Source: Ammoniphilus sp. YIM 78166 (lineage in GTDB: Bacteria; Bacillota; Bacilli; Aneurinibacillales; RAOX-1). From it: a DNA stretch of 64,000 bases. The position numbers and the translations under genes are program-made. The stretch is from assembly GCF_004522215.1 (NCBI RefSeq), contig NZ_SDLR01000004.1, positions 558,001 to 622,000 of the forward strand, written 5' to 3'. The notes under the pieces are model-generated. The model ran no database searches, was not told where the DNA came from, and was given only the letters and a program-made list of their open reading frames with translations. Below, piece after piece: positions 10,193 through 19,457 of the stretch. The first letter of the stretch is position 1; each line of letters begins with the position of its first letter.

Positions 10193-10500
10193 GTGTGCCT
10201 TTAGCTTCGTATCTGTTAGTGGCGTTGATTTTGTTTTGTATCGGTCTATTCGGAGCTTTAACGAAACGCAATGCGGTCGTGGTGCTCCTATCCATCGAAT
10301 TGATGTTAAATGCGGTAAATATCAATCTGGTTGCATTCTCTAAATACGGTGTGATGCCAAATATGACGGGGCAGATCTTTACCCTGTTCAGCATTACCTT
10401 AGCGGCGGCAGAAGCGGCCATCGGAGTTGCGATCCTCATTTCCTTATACCGCAACCGCAGTACAGTGAATGTTGACGAAATGGACTTATTAAAAAGATAG
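10189..10500 (+). CDS. nuoK: NADH-quinone oxidoreductase subunit K
   Basis: ND4L-type membrane subunit, three transmembrane helices in 103 residues. The membrane glutamates of the proton path are visible in [18 protein letters not shown] and [15 protein letters not shown]. Overlaps nuoJ at its start and is followed by nuoL after 13 bases. Confidence 0.97.
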   Translation: MSVPLASYLLVALILFCIGLFGALTKRNAVVVLLSIELMLNAVNINLVAFSKYGVMPNMTGQIFTLFSITLAAAEAAIGVAILISLYRNRSTVNVDEMDLLKR

Positions 10501-10513
10501 AGGGTGAAATCAA

Positions 10514-12385
10514 ATGATGTCTAACGCATGGCTGATTCCTCTCTTTCCCCTCCTGTCCTTTCTTGTCCTGTTGGCTTTCGGTCGTCAGTTAAAGGAAGGT
10601 TCAGCCTATGTCGGTATTGTGGCGACGCTGGCTGCGTTCGTAATCTCCGTGGGAGCGTTCTTGGAGCGTTTTGCGACGGGAGCAGAGGATTATAATTTTG
10701 CGTTCCAGTGGTTAACACTGGGTGACAAGGCGATTGATATGGGATTCGTCGTGAACCCGCTCAATGCCATGATGCTCGTCATCGTGACCTTTGTCAGTCT
10801 ACTGGTTCATATTTATTCTAAAGGATATATGCATGGGGATGAGCGCTTCCCTGTTTTCTATTCCTATTTGGCCTTGTTTACCTTTTCTATGTTGGGGCTG
10901 GTCATATCCCCGAACTTGTTGCAAGTGTATATTTTCTGGGAATTAGTAGGGGTATGTTCGTTCTTGTTAGTGGGTTTCTACTTCTTCAAGCCGGAAGCTC
11001 GCGCAGCCGCAAAAAAAGCCTTTATCGTGACCCGTATCGGGGACGTGGGTTTGTTTATCGGGATTGCGCTCATCTTCTGGTATACCGGAAGCTTTAACTT
11101 CGGAGAAATCTTTACCGCGATCGCCAATGGAGCGATGGAATCTTGGCAACTGACCCTGATCGGGATCTTGATCTTTATTGGAGCTGTGGGTAAATCCGGT
11201 CAGTTCCCGCTTCACACCTGGTTACCGGATGCGATGGAAGGTCCGACACCGGTATCGGCTTTAATCCACGCCGCTACGATGGTTGCAGCTGGGGTTTACT
11301 TAGTCGCTACGATGTTCCCACTCTACTTAGCTTCAGCCGATGCAAGTCTAGTCGTGGCTTATATTGGTGGATTCACCGCGATTTTCGCGGCTTCCATTGG
11401 TTTGACACAACGAGACATCAAGCGCGTACTAGCTTACTCTACCGTTAGTCAGCTGGGCTTTATGATGTTAGGTCTTGGAATGGCTTCTGTAGCCGGTTAT
11501 GTAGCCGGTACGTTCCACTTAATGACACATGCATTTTTTAAAGCGCTGCTGTTCTTGGCTGCAGGAAGTGTGATCCATGCGGTTCATACGCAAGACATCT
11601 TTGAAATGGGTGGCTTGTTCAGCAAAATGAAAGTAACCGGAACGGTCTTCTTGATTGGTTGCTTGGCAATTGCCGGGATCTTCCCGTTCGCAGGATACTG
11701 GTCGAAAGAAGAGATTTTGGGTGCGGTATACAATGAAGGACATTATGGATTGTTTGCCATCGCGTTAACGGCGGCCTTCTTTACGGCTTTCTATATGTTC
11801 CGCTTGTTCTTTGTGACCTTTACGGGAAAAGCCCAAAACAACCATGCTCACGAATCTCCTGCGGTGATGACGATCCCGATGATTTTACTCGCGGTCTTAG
11901 CGGTAGTCGCAGGTTGGATCAACACCCCTGGAAACCCCGTGTTAGGTCACTGGTTAACCGAAGGCATGGCAGGGGCAGGCGAAGCGCACCATGCGCCAGG
12001 CTGGTTAGCGATTGTAGCCACACTGGTTTCGTTACTTGGGATTGGACTGGCGTACTTGATGTACATGAAGAGATCCGTTTCCCAAGATGTAGTGGCAAAT
12101 CCACTACCTTGGTTGTATCAGTTGTCTTACCGAAAGTATTTTATCGATGAGTTATATGACGCGGTTATTGTTCGTCCCCTTCGTATCATCGGATCGTTCT
12201 TAACGATGGTTGATGTGTACATTGTGGATGGTCTGGTCCGTCTGGTCGGCGCCTTTACGAAGGAGCTTGGACACGCCGGTGCCCGCGTACAAAACGGTCA
12301 GATTCAAACCTATGGAGCCGTTGCTTTCCTAGCGATTGTGCTTTTGGTACTGGGTATGACGTTCGTTAGGGGGTATTTAGGTTAG
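10514..12385 (+). CDS. nuoL: NADH-quinone oxidoreductase subunit L
   Basis: Antiporter-like proton-pumping subunit at the distal end of the membrane arm. 623 residues with about 16 membrane helices and the long C-terminal lateral helix expected of NuoL. Family segments include FWELVGVCSFLLVGFYF, GKSGQFPLHTWLPDAMEGPTPVSALIHAATMVAAG (channel Lys/His) and HLMTHAFFKALLFLAAGS. Ribosome binding site AGGGTGAAA. Directly abuts nuoM. Confidence 0.98.
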   Translation: MMSNAWLIPLFPLLSFLVLLAFGRQLKEGSAYVGIVATLAAFVISVGAFLERFATGAEDYNFAFQWLTLGDKAIDMGFVVNPLNAMMLVIVTFVSLLVHIYSKGYMHGDERFPVFYSYLALFTFSMLGLVISPNLLQVYIFWELVGVCSFLLVGFYFFKPEARAAAKKAFIVTRIGDVGLFIGIALIFWYTGSFNFGEIFTAIANGAMESWQLTLIGILIFIGAVGKSGQFPLHTWLPDAMEGPTPVSALIHAATMVAAGVYLVATMFPLYLASADASLVVAYIGGFTAIFAASIGLTQRDIKRVLAYSTVSQLGFMMLGLGMASVAGYVAGTFHLMTHAFFKALLFLAAGSVIHAVHTQDIFEMGGLFSKMKVTGTVFLIGCLAIAGIFPFAGYWSKEEILGAVYNEGHYGLFAIALTAAFFTAFYMFRLFFVTFTGKAQNNHAHESPAVMTIPMILLAVLAVVAGWINTPGNPVLGHWLTEGMAGAGEAHHAPGWLAIVATLVSLLGIGLAYLMYMKRSVSQDVVANPLPWLYQLSYRKYFIDELYDAVIVRPLRIIGSFLTMVDVYIVDGLVRLVGAFTKELGHAGARVQNGQIQTYGAVAFLAIVLLVLGMTFVRGYLG

Positions 12386-13909
12386 ATGGATACCATGTTG
12401 CTTACACTGATTACCTTTTCTCCATTGCTTGGTTTAGTCTTGCTGGCCTTTATCCCGCGTACGCAAGCCGGTACGATTAAATTGATTGGGATCTTGTCCA
12501 CGGTCCTACCGTTGCTCTTAACCTTTGTAATGTATGCCGGGTTTGACTTTAACCTCGCGGCGTTGCAATTTCATGAGCAGATCAGATGGTTTGCGATTCC
12601 AGCCGATCAAGTGGAATTTCCCATTTATTATGAGATGGGCGTAGACGGCTTATCCATGCCATTAGTTATGCTTGCGGCCCTGATCGGGTTTTTCGCATCC
12701 GTAGCTGGAGCGATCTTTATCAAGAAGCGCTGGAAAGAGTTTTACATCTTGTTCTTGATCATGCTGATCGGAATGATCGGTGTGTTCACATCGCAAAACT
12801 TGTTTTTGTTCTTTATCTTCTTCGAGTTCACCTTGATTCCAATGTTCTTCATTATGGGGATCTGGGGCTACGTGGAAAGAGAAAAAGCAGCCTTCAAGTT
12901 CTTGCTTTACAACGGGGTTGGATCGGCGATCATGCTGATCGTGTTCGTAGCTTTGTTCATGAATGTATGGACCTTAAGCTTTAAAGAAATTGCCGATGCG
13001 TTGACGAATCCTATGTCTCCCTACAACATCCAGGAGGCCCCGGGTTACATCGACGAAACCTTACGCTATGGCTTGTTCTTGGCGTTGTTGATAGCTTTTG
13101 CCATCAAAATGCCGATTGCTCCGCTTCATACGTGGATGGTTAAAGCGTACCAAGAGTCTCCTGCTCCTGCAGTGCTTGTATCCTCAGGGGTGTTAATCAA
13201 GATTGGGGCTTACGGATTGATCCGCTTTAACATCGGGTTCTTCCCGGAAGTGGCCATGGATATGGCACAAGTGTTGGCTGTGCTTGGTTTGATCAACATT
13301 ATTTATGGAGCGTTGCTCGCTCTGGTACAAAAAAGCCTCAAGATGGTCTTGGCTTACTCTAGCTTAAGCCATATGGGGATTGTGTTACTAGGTTTGGCTT
13401 CGATGAACGCGGTTGGATTCCAGGGAGCAATCTTCCAAATGGTATCCCACGGTTTAGTCGCCGCGCTGATGTTCTTTATCGTGAGTATGATTTTCGAGCG
13501 TACCTCCACAGCGGAACTGGAGGACCTAGGTGGCTTGGCCAAATCCATGCCGTTCGTAGCGGGCATGTTTTTAGCGGCAGCGATGGCTTCTGCAGGACTA
13601 CCAGGAATGTCCGGCTTTATCAGTGAATTTATGGCCTTCCTTGGGTTATTCCGTGAAATGCCGATTCATGCGGCCATCGGAACGCTAGGAATTATCTTGA
13701 CGGCTGTTTACTTGCTTCGTGCCGTTCTAGGTACCACTTACGGACCAACGCCTGAGCGCTGGGCTAGCTTAAGTGATGCTCGTCCATTGGAAGTTCTTCC
13801 GATGGTGATCATTTTAGGATTTATCTTGCTGATCGGTGTCTATCCGTCCGTACTGAGTGATCCGATGCAAGCAACCTTACACAACATTGTTCCTAGGATA
13901 GGAGGGTGA
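12386..13909 (+). CDS. nuoM: NADH-quinone oxidoreductase subunit M
   Basis: ND4-type antiporter-like proton-pumping subunit, 507 residues with about 14 membrane helices. Motifs: FFIFFEFTLIPMFFIMGIWG (key Glu), KMPIAPLHTWMVKAYQESPAPAVLVSSGVLIKIG and YSSLSHMGIVLLGLA. It starts at the base after the nuoL stop with the ribosome binding site inside nuoL (TAGGGGGTATT). Note an acidic insertion around MSPYNIQEAPGYIDE. Confidence 0.98.
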   Translation: MDTMLLTLITFSPLLGLVLLAFIPRTQAGTIKLIGILSTVLPLLLTFVMYAGFDFNLAALQFHEQIRWFAIPADQVEFPIYYEMGVDGLSMPLVMLAALIGFFASVAGAIFIKKRWKEFYILFLIMLIGMIGVFTSQNLFLFFIFFEFTLIPMFFIMGIWGYVEREKAAFKFLLYNGVGSAIMLIVFVALFMNVWTLSFKEIADALTNPMSPYNIQEAPGYIDETLRYGLFLALLIAFAIKMPIAPLHTWMVKAYQESPAPAVLVSSGVLIKIGAYGLIRFNIGFFPEVAMDMAQVLAVLGLINIIYGALLALVQKSLKMVLAYSSLSHMGIVLLGLASMNAVGFQGAIFQMVSHGLVAALMFFIVSMIFERTSTAELEDLGGLAKSMPFVAGMFLAAAMASAGLPGMSGFISEFMAFLGLFREMPIHAAIGTLGIILTAVYLLRAVLGTTYGPTPERWASLSDARPLEVLPMVIILGFILLIGVYPSVLSDPMQATLHNIVPRIGG

Positions 13910-13913
13910 GCCG

Positions 13914-15434
13914 ATGGAAAGCAGATGGGGTCCTTTAGCCCAATATGATTGGTCGGTCATGGCACCCGAATTCACCATCCTTGGAGTGCTCACCTTGATC
14001 TCGATCATAGATCTTTTTGCACCGAAGACCATGGATCGCCGTTACCTCGCTTGGTTCGGAATCCTTGGTAGCGTCATCGCTGGATGGTTTGTTTTCCAAA
14101 ACGTAGGGATCGGCGTCGTCGAAATCTTAGGCGGTTCCTACCGAGTGGACGCCTACGGAAATGTCTTTAAACTCATTTTCCTCGGCGGTACCATTCTGAC
14201 TCTGTTAATGTCGATCTCGTACTTAGATCGAAAAGATGAAGTCGCCTATCATGGCGAATTCTATTACTTGATCCTCGCAGGATTACTGGGTGCGATGATC
14301 ATGTCGTCTTCCGCAGATTTGATCACGTTAATTGTAGGTTTAGAGCTTCTCTCGATTTCTTCTTATATTCTAGTAGGAACCCGAAAGAAAAACCTTCAAA
14401 CCAACGAATCTGCCTTTAAATACGTGGTAAGCGGTAGTATTGCCTTTGCCACAACGATGTATGGAATCAGCTTCCTGTACGGCTTAACCGGTACCACCAA
14501 CATCTTCTTGATGGGGGAATACCTAGGTGAAGCTTACGCAGCAGGCAACCAGTTTATTATCTACTTGGCGTTCTTCTTGTTGGTCGTTGGTTTAAGCTTC
14601 AAGGTCGCCACGGTTCCTTACCATATGTGGGCACCGGATGTGTATCAAGGAGCACCGACACCGATTACAGCTTTCTTATCCGTCGTTTCGAAAGCAGCTG
14701 GTGTTGCGTTAATCATTCGCGTATTGATCACCGTGTTCCGCAACGTAGTAGATTACGATAATGCCTTAGGACCGAAGTCCGTACTCATCGATGAAATCAC
14801 GTTTGTAATCGGAGTGCTAGCCGCGATCTCCATGATCGTTGGAAATACCTTAGCCTTACGTCAAACCAACGTTAAGCGCATGATGGCTTACTCATCCATC
14901 GCACAAGCGGGGTATATCTTCGTACCGTTTGCTACGATTACATCGTTAGTATTTGAACAAACCGTGTTCTACTTATTCGCTTATCTACTGATGACCATGG
15001 GAGCCTTCGCCATCATCCAGATCGTAACGCGTGACCGTGAAAGCGACGATATCGTCAGCTTTGCTGGACTCTATCATCGCAGTCCATGGACGGCACTTGC
15101 TATGACGATCTTCCTGCTTTCACTTGCAGGAATTCCAATCACCGCCGGCTTCTTCGGTAAGTTCTATATCTTTATGAGCGCCCTCGTAGTGGGTAAGTAC
15201 TGGTTAGCAGGCATTATGGTAGCAACCAGCGTCATTTCTTACTACTACTATTTCGGGATCATCAGACAGATGTATATGCGTCCAGGCGCAACGGAAACGT
15301 CACTGCGTATTCCAGCTCCGCTAGCGATTATCATCGTGGTGGCGTTTGTGGGTACAGTGGGAGTAGGTTTGGTACCTGATACACTAATGAACTTTATCCA
15401 TGTGAACTTCCCGTTCATTGAGATGATTCAGTAA
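13914..15434 (+). CDS. nuoN: NADH-quinone oxidoreductase subunit N
   Basis: ND2-type antiporter-like subunit, 506 residues and about 14 membrane helices. Visible motifs are GLELLSISSYILVG, KVATVPYHMWAPDVYQGAPTPITAFLSVVSKAAG and NVKRMMAYSSIAQAGYI. Last gene of the eleven-gene operon and followed by a strong terminator. No nuoE, nuoF or nuoG lies on either side. Confidence 0.98.
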   Translation: MESRWGPLAQYDWSVMAPEFTILGVLTLISIIDLFAPKTMDRRYLAWFGILGSVIAGWFVFQNVGIGVVEILGGSYRVDAYGNVFKLIFLGGTILTLLMSISYLDRKDEVAYHGEFYYLILAGLLGAMIMSSSADLITLIVGLELLSISSYILVGTRKKNLQTNESAFKYVVSGSIAFATTMYGISFLYGLTGTTNIFLMGEYLGEAYAAGNQFIIYLAFFLLVVGLSFKVATVPYHMWAPDVYQGAPTPITAFLSVVSKAAGVALIIRVLITVFRNVVDYDNALGPKSVLIDEITFVIGVLAAISMIVGNTLALRQTNVKRMMAYSSIAQAGYIFVPFATITSLVFEQTVFYLFAYLLMTMGAFAIIQIVTRDRESDDIVSFAGLYHRSPWTALAMTIFLLSLAGIPITAGFFGKFYIFMSALVVGKYWLAGIMVATSVISYYYYFGIIRQMYMRPGATETSLRIPAPLAIIIVVAFVGTVGVGLVPDTLMNFIHVNFPFIEMIQ

Positions 15435-15479
15435 GAGGTAAGATAGGATAGGTGTGTAGAAGAAGAGAGGAAAGAGAAA

Positions 15480-15514
15480 CCCCCTTTCAAGCGAAGTGCT
15501 TGGGAGGGGGTTTT
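15480..15514 (+). terminator. Terminator of the nuo operon
   Basis: 13-bp stem CCCCCTTTCAAGC / GCTTGGGAGGGGG with a GAAGT loop, then TTTT. It lies 45 bases after nuoN and marks the end of the conserved core block. Confidence 0.92.
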
Positions 15515-15757
15515 GTGTTAATTGATAAGTTTTAATATAAATATCCTTTAATGTGCGTTATAATGAACATAATAGTTCTTTAAAATGACGAAAAGGGGTA
15601 GAAAGAAGCCATATTTTCATTTTAAGCCAGTATGGATTTAGCCATAATTGGCATTCGAGTATTTAAGGAGGTGGGAACAAAGTCTTGGTTTATTAAGGTT
15701 TGGAATAGGCCTAGGAGGCAGATTTTTAAATGGTAGAGGAAGAAGGAATGGCTAAAT
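15515..15757. other. Intergenic stretch before the methyltransferase-like gene
   Basis: AT-rich, 243 bases. It contains GAACATAATAGTTC (15565-15578), which has SinR half-sites but in the opposite (outward) arrangement to the operators listed elsewhere. No gene is seen. Confidence 0.35.
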
Positions 15758-16558
15758 ATGAATGTTAAAATTGGTCTCCAATTAATCGGAGTTGCTAAGA
15801 AAAGATATAGGAAGCAACGCTCGTCCCAAAATCCTATTATTAAAATTATAATTCCTGTTTTGGATTTTTTATGGAAGTCGATCACATTTGTAAAACGTAT
15901 ATGTATTGATGAGAATTTTCGTTCTATATTCCGAATGCAGTTATTAAACTCCAAAAACGTTCATCAGACTACATCGCTTACTTATATGGATCGATATCCT
16001 GACATTTTTTCGGCATGTCGTGAATACTTCAAGGACAAACAAGATTTAAAGATACTTTCTTATGGTTGCTCCACAGGTGAGGAAGTGATAACCCTTCGTA
16101 AGTACTTTCCTCATGCACATATCGTAGGTGCTGAAATTAATAAAACGAGCCTTGCAAAGTGTAGACAACTTCCAGTAGATGATAAAATTACATTTATATA
16201 CTCAAAAGATCATGAAATCAGTAAGTATGGACCTTATGATGCTATTTTCTGCATGGCCGTTTTGCAACGAAAGCCGCATTACATCGAACAAAAAGGAATT
16301 TCAAGTCTCAAGGATATCTATCCGTTTGAAAAGTTCGAACAGCAAATAATGAAGCTTGATGAGTACACTAAGCTGAAAGGATTACTGGTCGTGCACTTTA
16401 CACAATACTCGCTTAGAGACACCATGGTGTGCTCAAAATATGAAGCCTTAGGTGATTATAATCAGAATGATTACTTATCACCTGTATTTGACAAAAATAG
16501 CGAGATAATCATTAGTCCACCGCCTCAGAGCTCAATTTTTATAAAAGTAAATAACTGA
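15758..16558 (+). CDS. Putative class I SAM-dependent methyltransferase
   Basis: 266 residues. The N-terminal 60 residues are basic and hydrophobic (IIKIIIPVLDFLWKSITFVKRI), possibly membrane-associated. A Rossmann-type methyltransferase core follows: motif I LKILSYGCSTGEEVITL near residue 105, acidic residue at the end of strand 2 (IVGAEIN), and YDAIFCMAVLQ as motif IV. This order resembles CheR-like methyltransferases that act on small molecules or sugars. It is AT-rich, lies at the left edge of the accessory block and converges on the pseudogene and RiPP-like operon. Substrate is unknown; EPS or peptide methylation is a guess. Start at ATG is uncertain because the ribosome binding site is weak. 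Confidence 0.65.
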   Translation: MNVKIGLQLIGVAKKRYRKQRSSQNPIIKIIIPVLDFLWKSITFVKRICIDENFRSIFRMQLLNSKNVHQTTSLTYMDRYPDIFSACREYFKDKQDLKILSYGCSTGEEVITLRKYFPHAHIVGAEINKTSLAKCRQLPVDDKITFIYSKDHEISKYGPYDAIFCMAVLQRKPHYIEQKGISSLKDIYPFEKFEQQIMKLDEYTKLKGLLVVHFTQYSLRDTMVCSKYEALGDYNQNDYLSPVFDKNSEIIISPPPQSSIFIKVNN

Positions 16559-16929
16559 TCCTAACAAGAACAGGATAGATTATACGTAGGTATATATCTA
16601 TCCTATAATTTATTCGTTTGGTATTGCGTCCGATCTTAATACAAAGCTCATCAATGGATAAATGCATTCCCCCCATACCACATATACGTGTACAGTAAAT
16701 GTGACCTCTAAACCAACGTGTGCCGTGGTTTGTAATTGTTATATTCGCCGCGATTGCTTCCTCTATTTTTGATCCATTTACAGTCAATGTTGCACCATAA
16801 TAAATAATAGCTACTACATGAGATTTGATGTCATTGGCAAGATCTGTATAGATACAGTATTAGACCAAGTTGATACCCCACTATTTTTGAATGCAGTAAC
16901 ACTGCGTTCTTGAAAATCTTTAATGCCAT
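16539..16929 (-). pseudogene. Frameshifted remnant of a small unrecognised gene
   Basis: A very strong ribosome binding site (AAAGGAGGAGGG) and ATG at 16929 begin a frame that quickly shifts. Reading across two frames gives an apparently continuous protein: a first part containing DFQERSVTAFKNSGVSTW, then LANDIKSHVVAIIYYGATLTVNG and NHGTRWFRGHIYCTRICGMGG. At least two frameshifts are needed, so I call a decayed gene, though sequencing error cannot be excluded. I do not recognise the family; short beta-rich segments such as ATLTVNG recall secreted or fibre-like proteins. It lies just after the terminator of the minus-strand peptide operon and overlaps the tail of the methyltransferase-like gene. 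Confidence 0.45.
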
Positions 16930-16960
16930 TATGATCCCTCCTCCTTTAATTTTTGGCAAG

Positions 16961-16983
16961 AAAAAAGCGCCCATAAAGGACGC
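16961..16983 (-). terminator. Terminator of the RiPP-like precursor gene
   Basis: On the minus strand GCGTCC / GGGCGC form a 6-bp stem (one G-U) with loop TTTAT, followed by TTTTTT. It begins 8 bases after the precursor stop. Confidence 0.75.
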
Positions 16984-16990
16984 TGAAATA

Positions 16991-17134
16991 TCAATGGAGT
17001 ACTAACCATCGTGTGCATATTCCTTGTTTTTCACCATGTACCCACTCAACACACTCTTTTTTGCTACTTATATAAGTTTCAAATGTAATCCTTTGATGAT
17101 TTAGGATCGTAGGCTTCTCGTATTTATCTTTCAT
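16991..17134 (-). CDS. RiPP-like precursor peptide (KYxKP leader, two Cys)
   Basis: 47-residue peptide read directly from the minus strand. A good ribosome binding site (AGAGGGATGTT) precedes the ATG. The N-terminal half is MKDKYEKPTILNHQ then RITFETYIS. The C-terminal half is Cys/Trp-containing (ECVEWVHG, GICTRW). Twelve of twenty positions in the KY...IS block are identical to the peptide at 60266-60442. The YxKP element matches the kind of leader motif read by PqqD/RRE proteins and parallels WQKP in the lasso precursor here. It lies downstream of an ABC exporter gene in the same direction, has its own SinR-like operator and its own terminator. I infer a precursor processed by the operon upstream; modification type is unknown. 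No acidic residue pattern typical of a lasso ring is present. Confidence 0.75.
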   Translation of the reverse strand: MKDKYEKPTILNHQRITFETYISSKKECVEWVHGEKQGICTRWLVLH

Positions 17135-17163
17135 AACATCCCTCTTTAAAAAGATCTCATTTT

Positions 17164-17180
17164 GTTCCTACTATAAGAAC
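17164..17180 (-). promoter_or_regulatory. SinR-like operator upstream of the precursor peptide
   Basis: On the minus strand GTTCTTATAGTAGGAAC, an inverted repeat GTTC-N9-GAAC, 30 bases upstream of the precursor ATG and inside the gap after the ABC gene. One base longer than the other sites. It implies a separate, SinR-regulated promoter for the peptide. Confidence 0.6.
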
Positions 17181-17238
17181 TAATACTGTTCCGTCTTAAC
17201 GAATCATTTAAAAGTGTTTATTTTTAAAAAGAGATTAG

Positions 17239-19005
17239 TTAAACCTGAGAAATACTTCGGAATTGAAGACGATACATCCTAGAGTACGGATTGTCCTCCA
17301 TGACCAAAGATTGATGAGTGCCTTGAGCAACAAGTTTTCCTTTATCCATGACTAAGATCCAGTCGGCTTCTTGAATTGTGGACAATCGGTGGGCAATGAC
17401 TATGGTGGTACGTCCTTTCATAAGAGATTTAAGAGATTCTTGGACAGCATACTCATTTTCGTTGTCCAAGGATGATGTCGCTTCATCGAGGAGAAGCAAG
17501 GGTGATTTTTTAAGGATAGCCCGAGCGATGGAGATCCGCTGCTTCTGCCCTCCAGAGAGGTTTACTCCTCTCTCACCAATCTCAGCAGCATATTGATCCG
17601 GCAATGACATAATGAAATCATGAATTTGTGCTTCCTTTGCAGCCTTAATGAGTTCAAACTCCGTAGCTTCTGGATATCCGTGCAACAAGTTTTCACGTAT
17701 CGTTCCATCGAACAGATAGGTTTCTTGCGGAACATAGGAAATGAGGCTCCTCAGTTCGGTTGGATCCAACTGATCAATAGGTTGATTATTATACAAGATG
17801 GTTCCTTCACTGGAACGATATAGGCCAAGAAGCAATTTTAGCAGCGTGCTCTTGCCTGCTCCGCTAGGGCCTACGATAGCGATCACTTTGCCCGCTGGTA
17901 TGAAAAGATTTAATTTCTCAATGGCATGAAACGTTCCTTCATAGGTGAAGGAGAGATTCTTCGTCTCCACGGATAATGAAGGAAGAATCGAGCGCGAGGG
18001 TATCGGCATGTTTTTCCACTCAGGAGGAGAGCACATGATCTCCCAAACTCTTTCGAATGCGGCTACTGAACGTTGGAATTGACTCCAGCTGCTCGCCATT
18101 CCTGTAAAGGGATAGACAAGATATTGCATAAGCGTAAGAAACGCTAGTAGAGACCCAATGGATAATGCGCCTGTAGCGACAAGATAGCTTCCAAAGCCAA
18201 GATTAATAAAGTAGGCGATCATGCCAACAGCAGCTGTTCCAGCTTGCATGATTCCAAAAAGCTTTGTATCCTTCATCTCGAGACTTAATAGTTCATTACT
18301 ATAGTTTGAATATTTTTTGTGCATCAAGCGTTCAAGAGCAAAGGAACGGATAACAGTATATCCTCCAAAAACATCATTGAGGAAGCTATTGACCTTTGCA
18401 TAATTTTCGTGCATGAGCTTATTGTTTTTCTTCATTATTAGGCCAAACGCTGCCCCTGAGACAAGCAGGATTGGAGCAACACAAAGCGTGGCTAGAGTTA
18501 GCTTCCAATTCATCGAGGCAAGATAAACAAAGACTGCCATTGTCATGAAGGGAAAGCGAATCAGATCCATGAGATTGACGCCAATGAGTCCAGCGGTACT
18601 ATTAATATCGTTGGTTAAACGAGATAATAGCTCCCCCGAGTGGTATTTCATGATTTGACTGGAGGGAGTACGAAGGGTCCTGTCAAATAACGCTATCTTT
18701 AGATCTTTTCGCACCCCATTGATAGCATAGGCAGAGACGTATGTTCGAACAAAAGTGAACAGACTGACTAACAACAGAATGAACAAGCCCAGCATTAAGA
18801 AATCTTTAAGCAACTGGAACTCTCTATCAATGGCAGCGTCAGTGACATTTTTTAGCAACCAAGCCATCAGAAATGTTATAAATATATCGATAAAAAGAAA
18901 TAACATTAAGCTTAAATAAGTTTTCCAGTAGGGTTTAATATAGGGTAATAGTTTAGATACCGGATAATAGAAATTGGAAAATAAGTAGTTTTTCCATCTG
19001 CTCAT
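17239..19005 (-). CDS. ABC exporter (fused permease-ATPase) of the RiPP-like operon
   Basis: Half-transporter of the MsbA/LmrA type, 588 residues, acting as a homodimer in the membrane. Residues 1-320 hold six transmembrane helices. The ATPase domain has Walker A GPSGAGKSTLLKLLLG, signature LSGGQKQRISIARAIL, Walker B PLLLLDEATSSLD and the H-loop IVIAHRLST. No C39 peptidase domain is present, so it does not cleave its cargo itself. Start taken at the ATG behind GGAAGGAGTAGGTAAG; a longer frame extends upstream into the peptidase gene. It follows a peptidase, PqqD and kinase genes and precedes the precursor peptide, so export of that peptide is the likely job. Confidence 0.88.
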   Translation of the reverse strand: MSRWKNYLFSNFYYPVSKLLPYIKPYWKTYLSLMLFLFIDIFITFLMAWLLKNVTDAAIDREFQLLKDFLMLGLFILLLVSLFTFVRTYVSAYAINGVRKDLKIALFDRTLRTPSSQIMKYHSGELLSRLTNDINSTAGLIGVNLMDLIRFPFMTMAVFVYLASMNWKLTLATLCVAPILLVSGAAFGLIMKKNNKLMHENYAKVNSFLNDVFGGYTVIRSFALERLMHKKYSNYSNELLSLEMKDTKLFGIMQAGTAAVGMIAYFINLGFGSYLVATGALSIGSLLAFLTLMQYLVYPFTGMASSWSQFQRSVAAFERVWEIMCSPPEWKNMPIPSRSILPSLSVETKNLSFTYEGTFHAIEKLNLFIPAGKVIAIVGPSGAGKSTLLKLLLGLYRSSEGTILYNNQPIDQLDPTELRSLISYVPQETYLFDGTIRENLLHGYPEATEFELIKAAKEAQIHDFIMSLPDQYAAEIGERGVNLSGGQKQRISIARAILKKSPLLLLDEATSSLDNENEYAVQESLKSLMKGRTTIVIAHRLSTIQEADWILVMDKGKLVAQGTHQSLVMEDNPYSRMYRLQFRSISQV

Positions 19006-19010
19006 CTTAC

Positions 19011-19457
19011 CTACTCCTTCCTCCAAAAGAATCTTTTGCAATAGATAGGAAGAAGGGGAAACTGAGAAATGAGCCATCCCCAAAAGCGTACGGGCCATCC
19101 ATCTGCATAAAGATGAAGTTGCTTTTTTTTGATGACTATCAATCTGCCAATTAATTGGTTGTTAGTGATGGGAGTATCAGTCACGTAATTGGTATCGCCT
19201 TTGCAAATGTAATATTCAATCCCGTCATGAATGTGATTATGAGAAAAACGATGACCGATCAGTTGGCCATCGGACGAGCAAAACAGGAGGATGTCCTTGT
19301 GGGTGAAGCCTTCTTCCTTTATCGGTTCGAACCTGCAGATATCTCCATCTGTGATTAATGGATACATACTTGTACCCGATGCAGGGATTTCAATCCACCC
19401 ATTCTTATTTAGTAAATATTTAATAGAGGTAACGGTTACTAATTTAGTTGCTTTCAT
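19011..19457 (-). CDS. S24/S26-type signal-peptidase-like protein
   Basis: 148 residues. Type I signal peptidase boxes are visible: catalytic Ser30 in IPASGTSMYPLITDGD (S-M-Y-P), LIGHRF with His69 where bacterial enzymes usually have a Lys-containing segment, and CKGDTNYVTD with Asp residues 88 and 94. The Ser-His-Asp layout resembles the SipW/ER-archaeal type. A hydrophobic segment lies near the C-terminus (RFWGWLISQFPLLPIYC) rather than at the N-terminus. The gene sits where lasso clusters have their B2 leader protease, so it may remove the leader of the 47-residue peptide. Overlaps the PqqD-like gene by 14 bases. Confidence 0.75.
   Translation of the reverse strand: MKATKLVTVTSIKYLLNKNGWIEIPASGTSMYPLITDGDICRFEPIKEEGFTHKDILLFCSSDGQLIGHRFSHNHIHDGIEYYICKGDTNYVTDTPITNNQLIGRLIVIKKKQLHLYADGWPVRFWGWLISQFPLLPIYCKRFFWRKE

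Noticed and set aside
15565..15578. SinR operator upstream of the methyltransferase-like gene
   Set aside because: Half-sites are in the outward order (GAAC...GTTC), opposite to the ten operators accepted.
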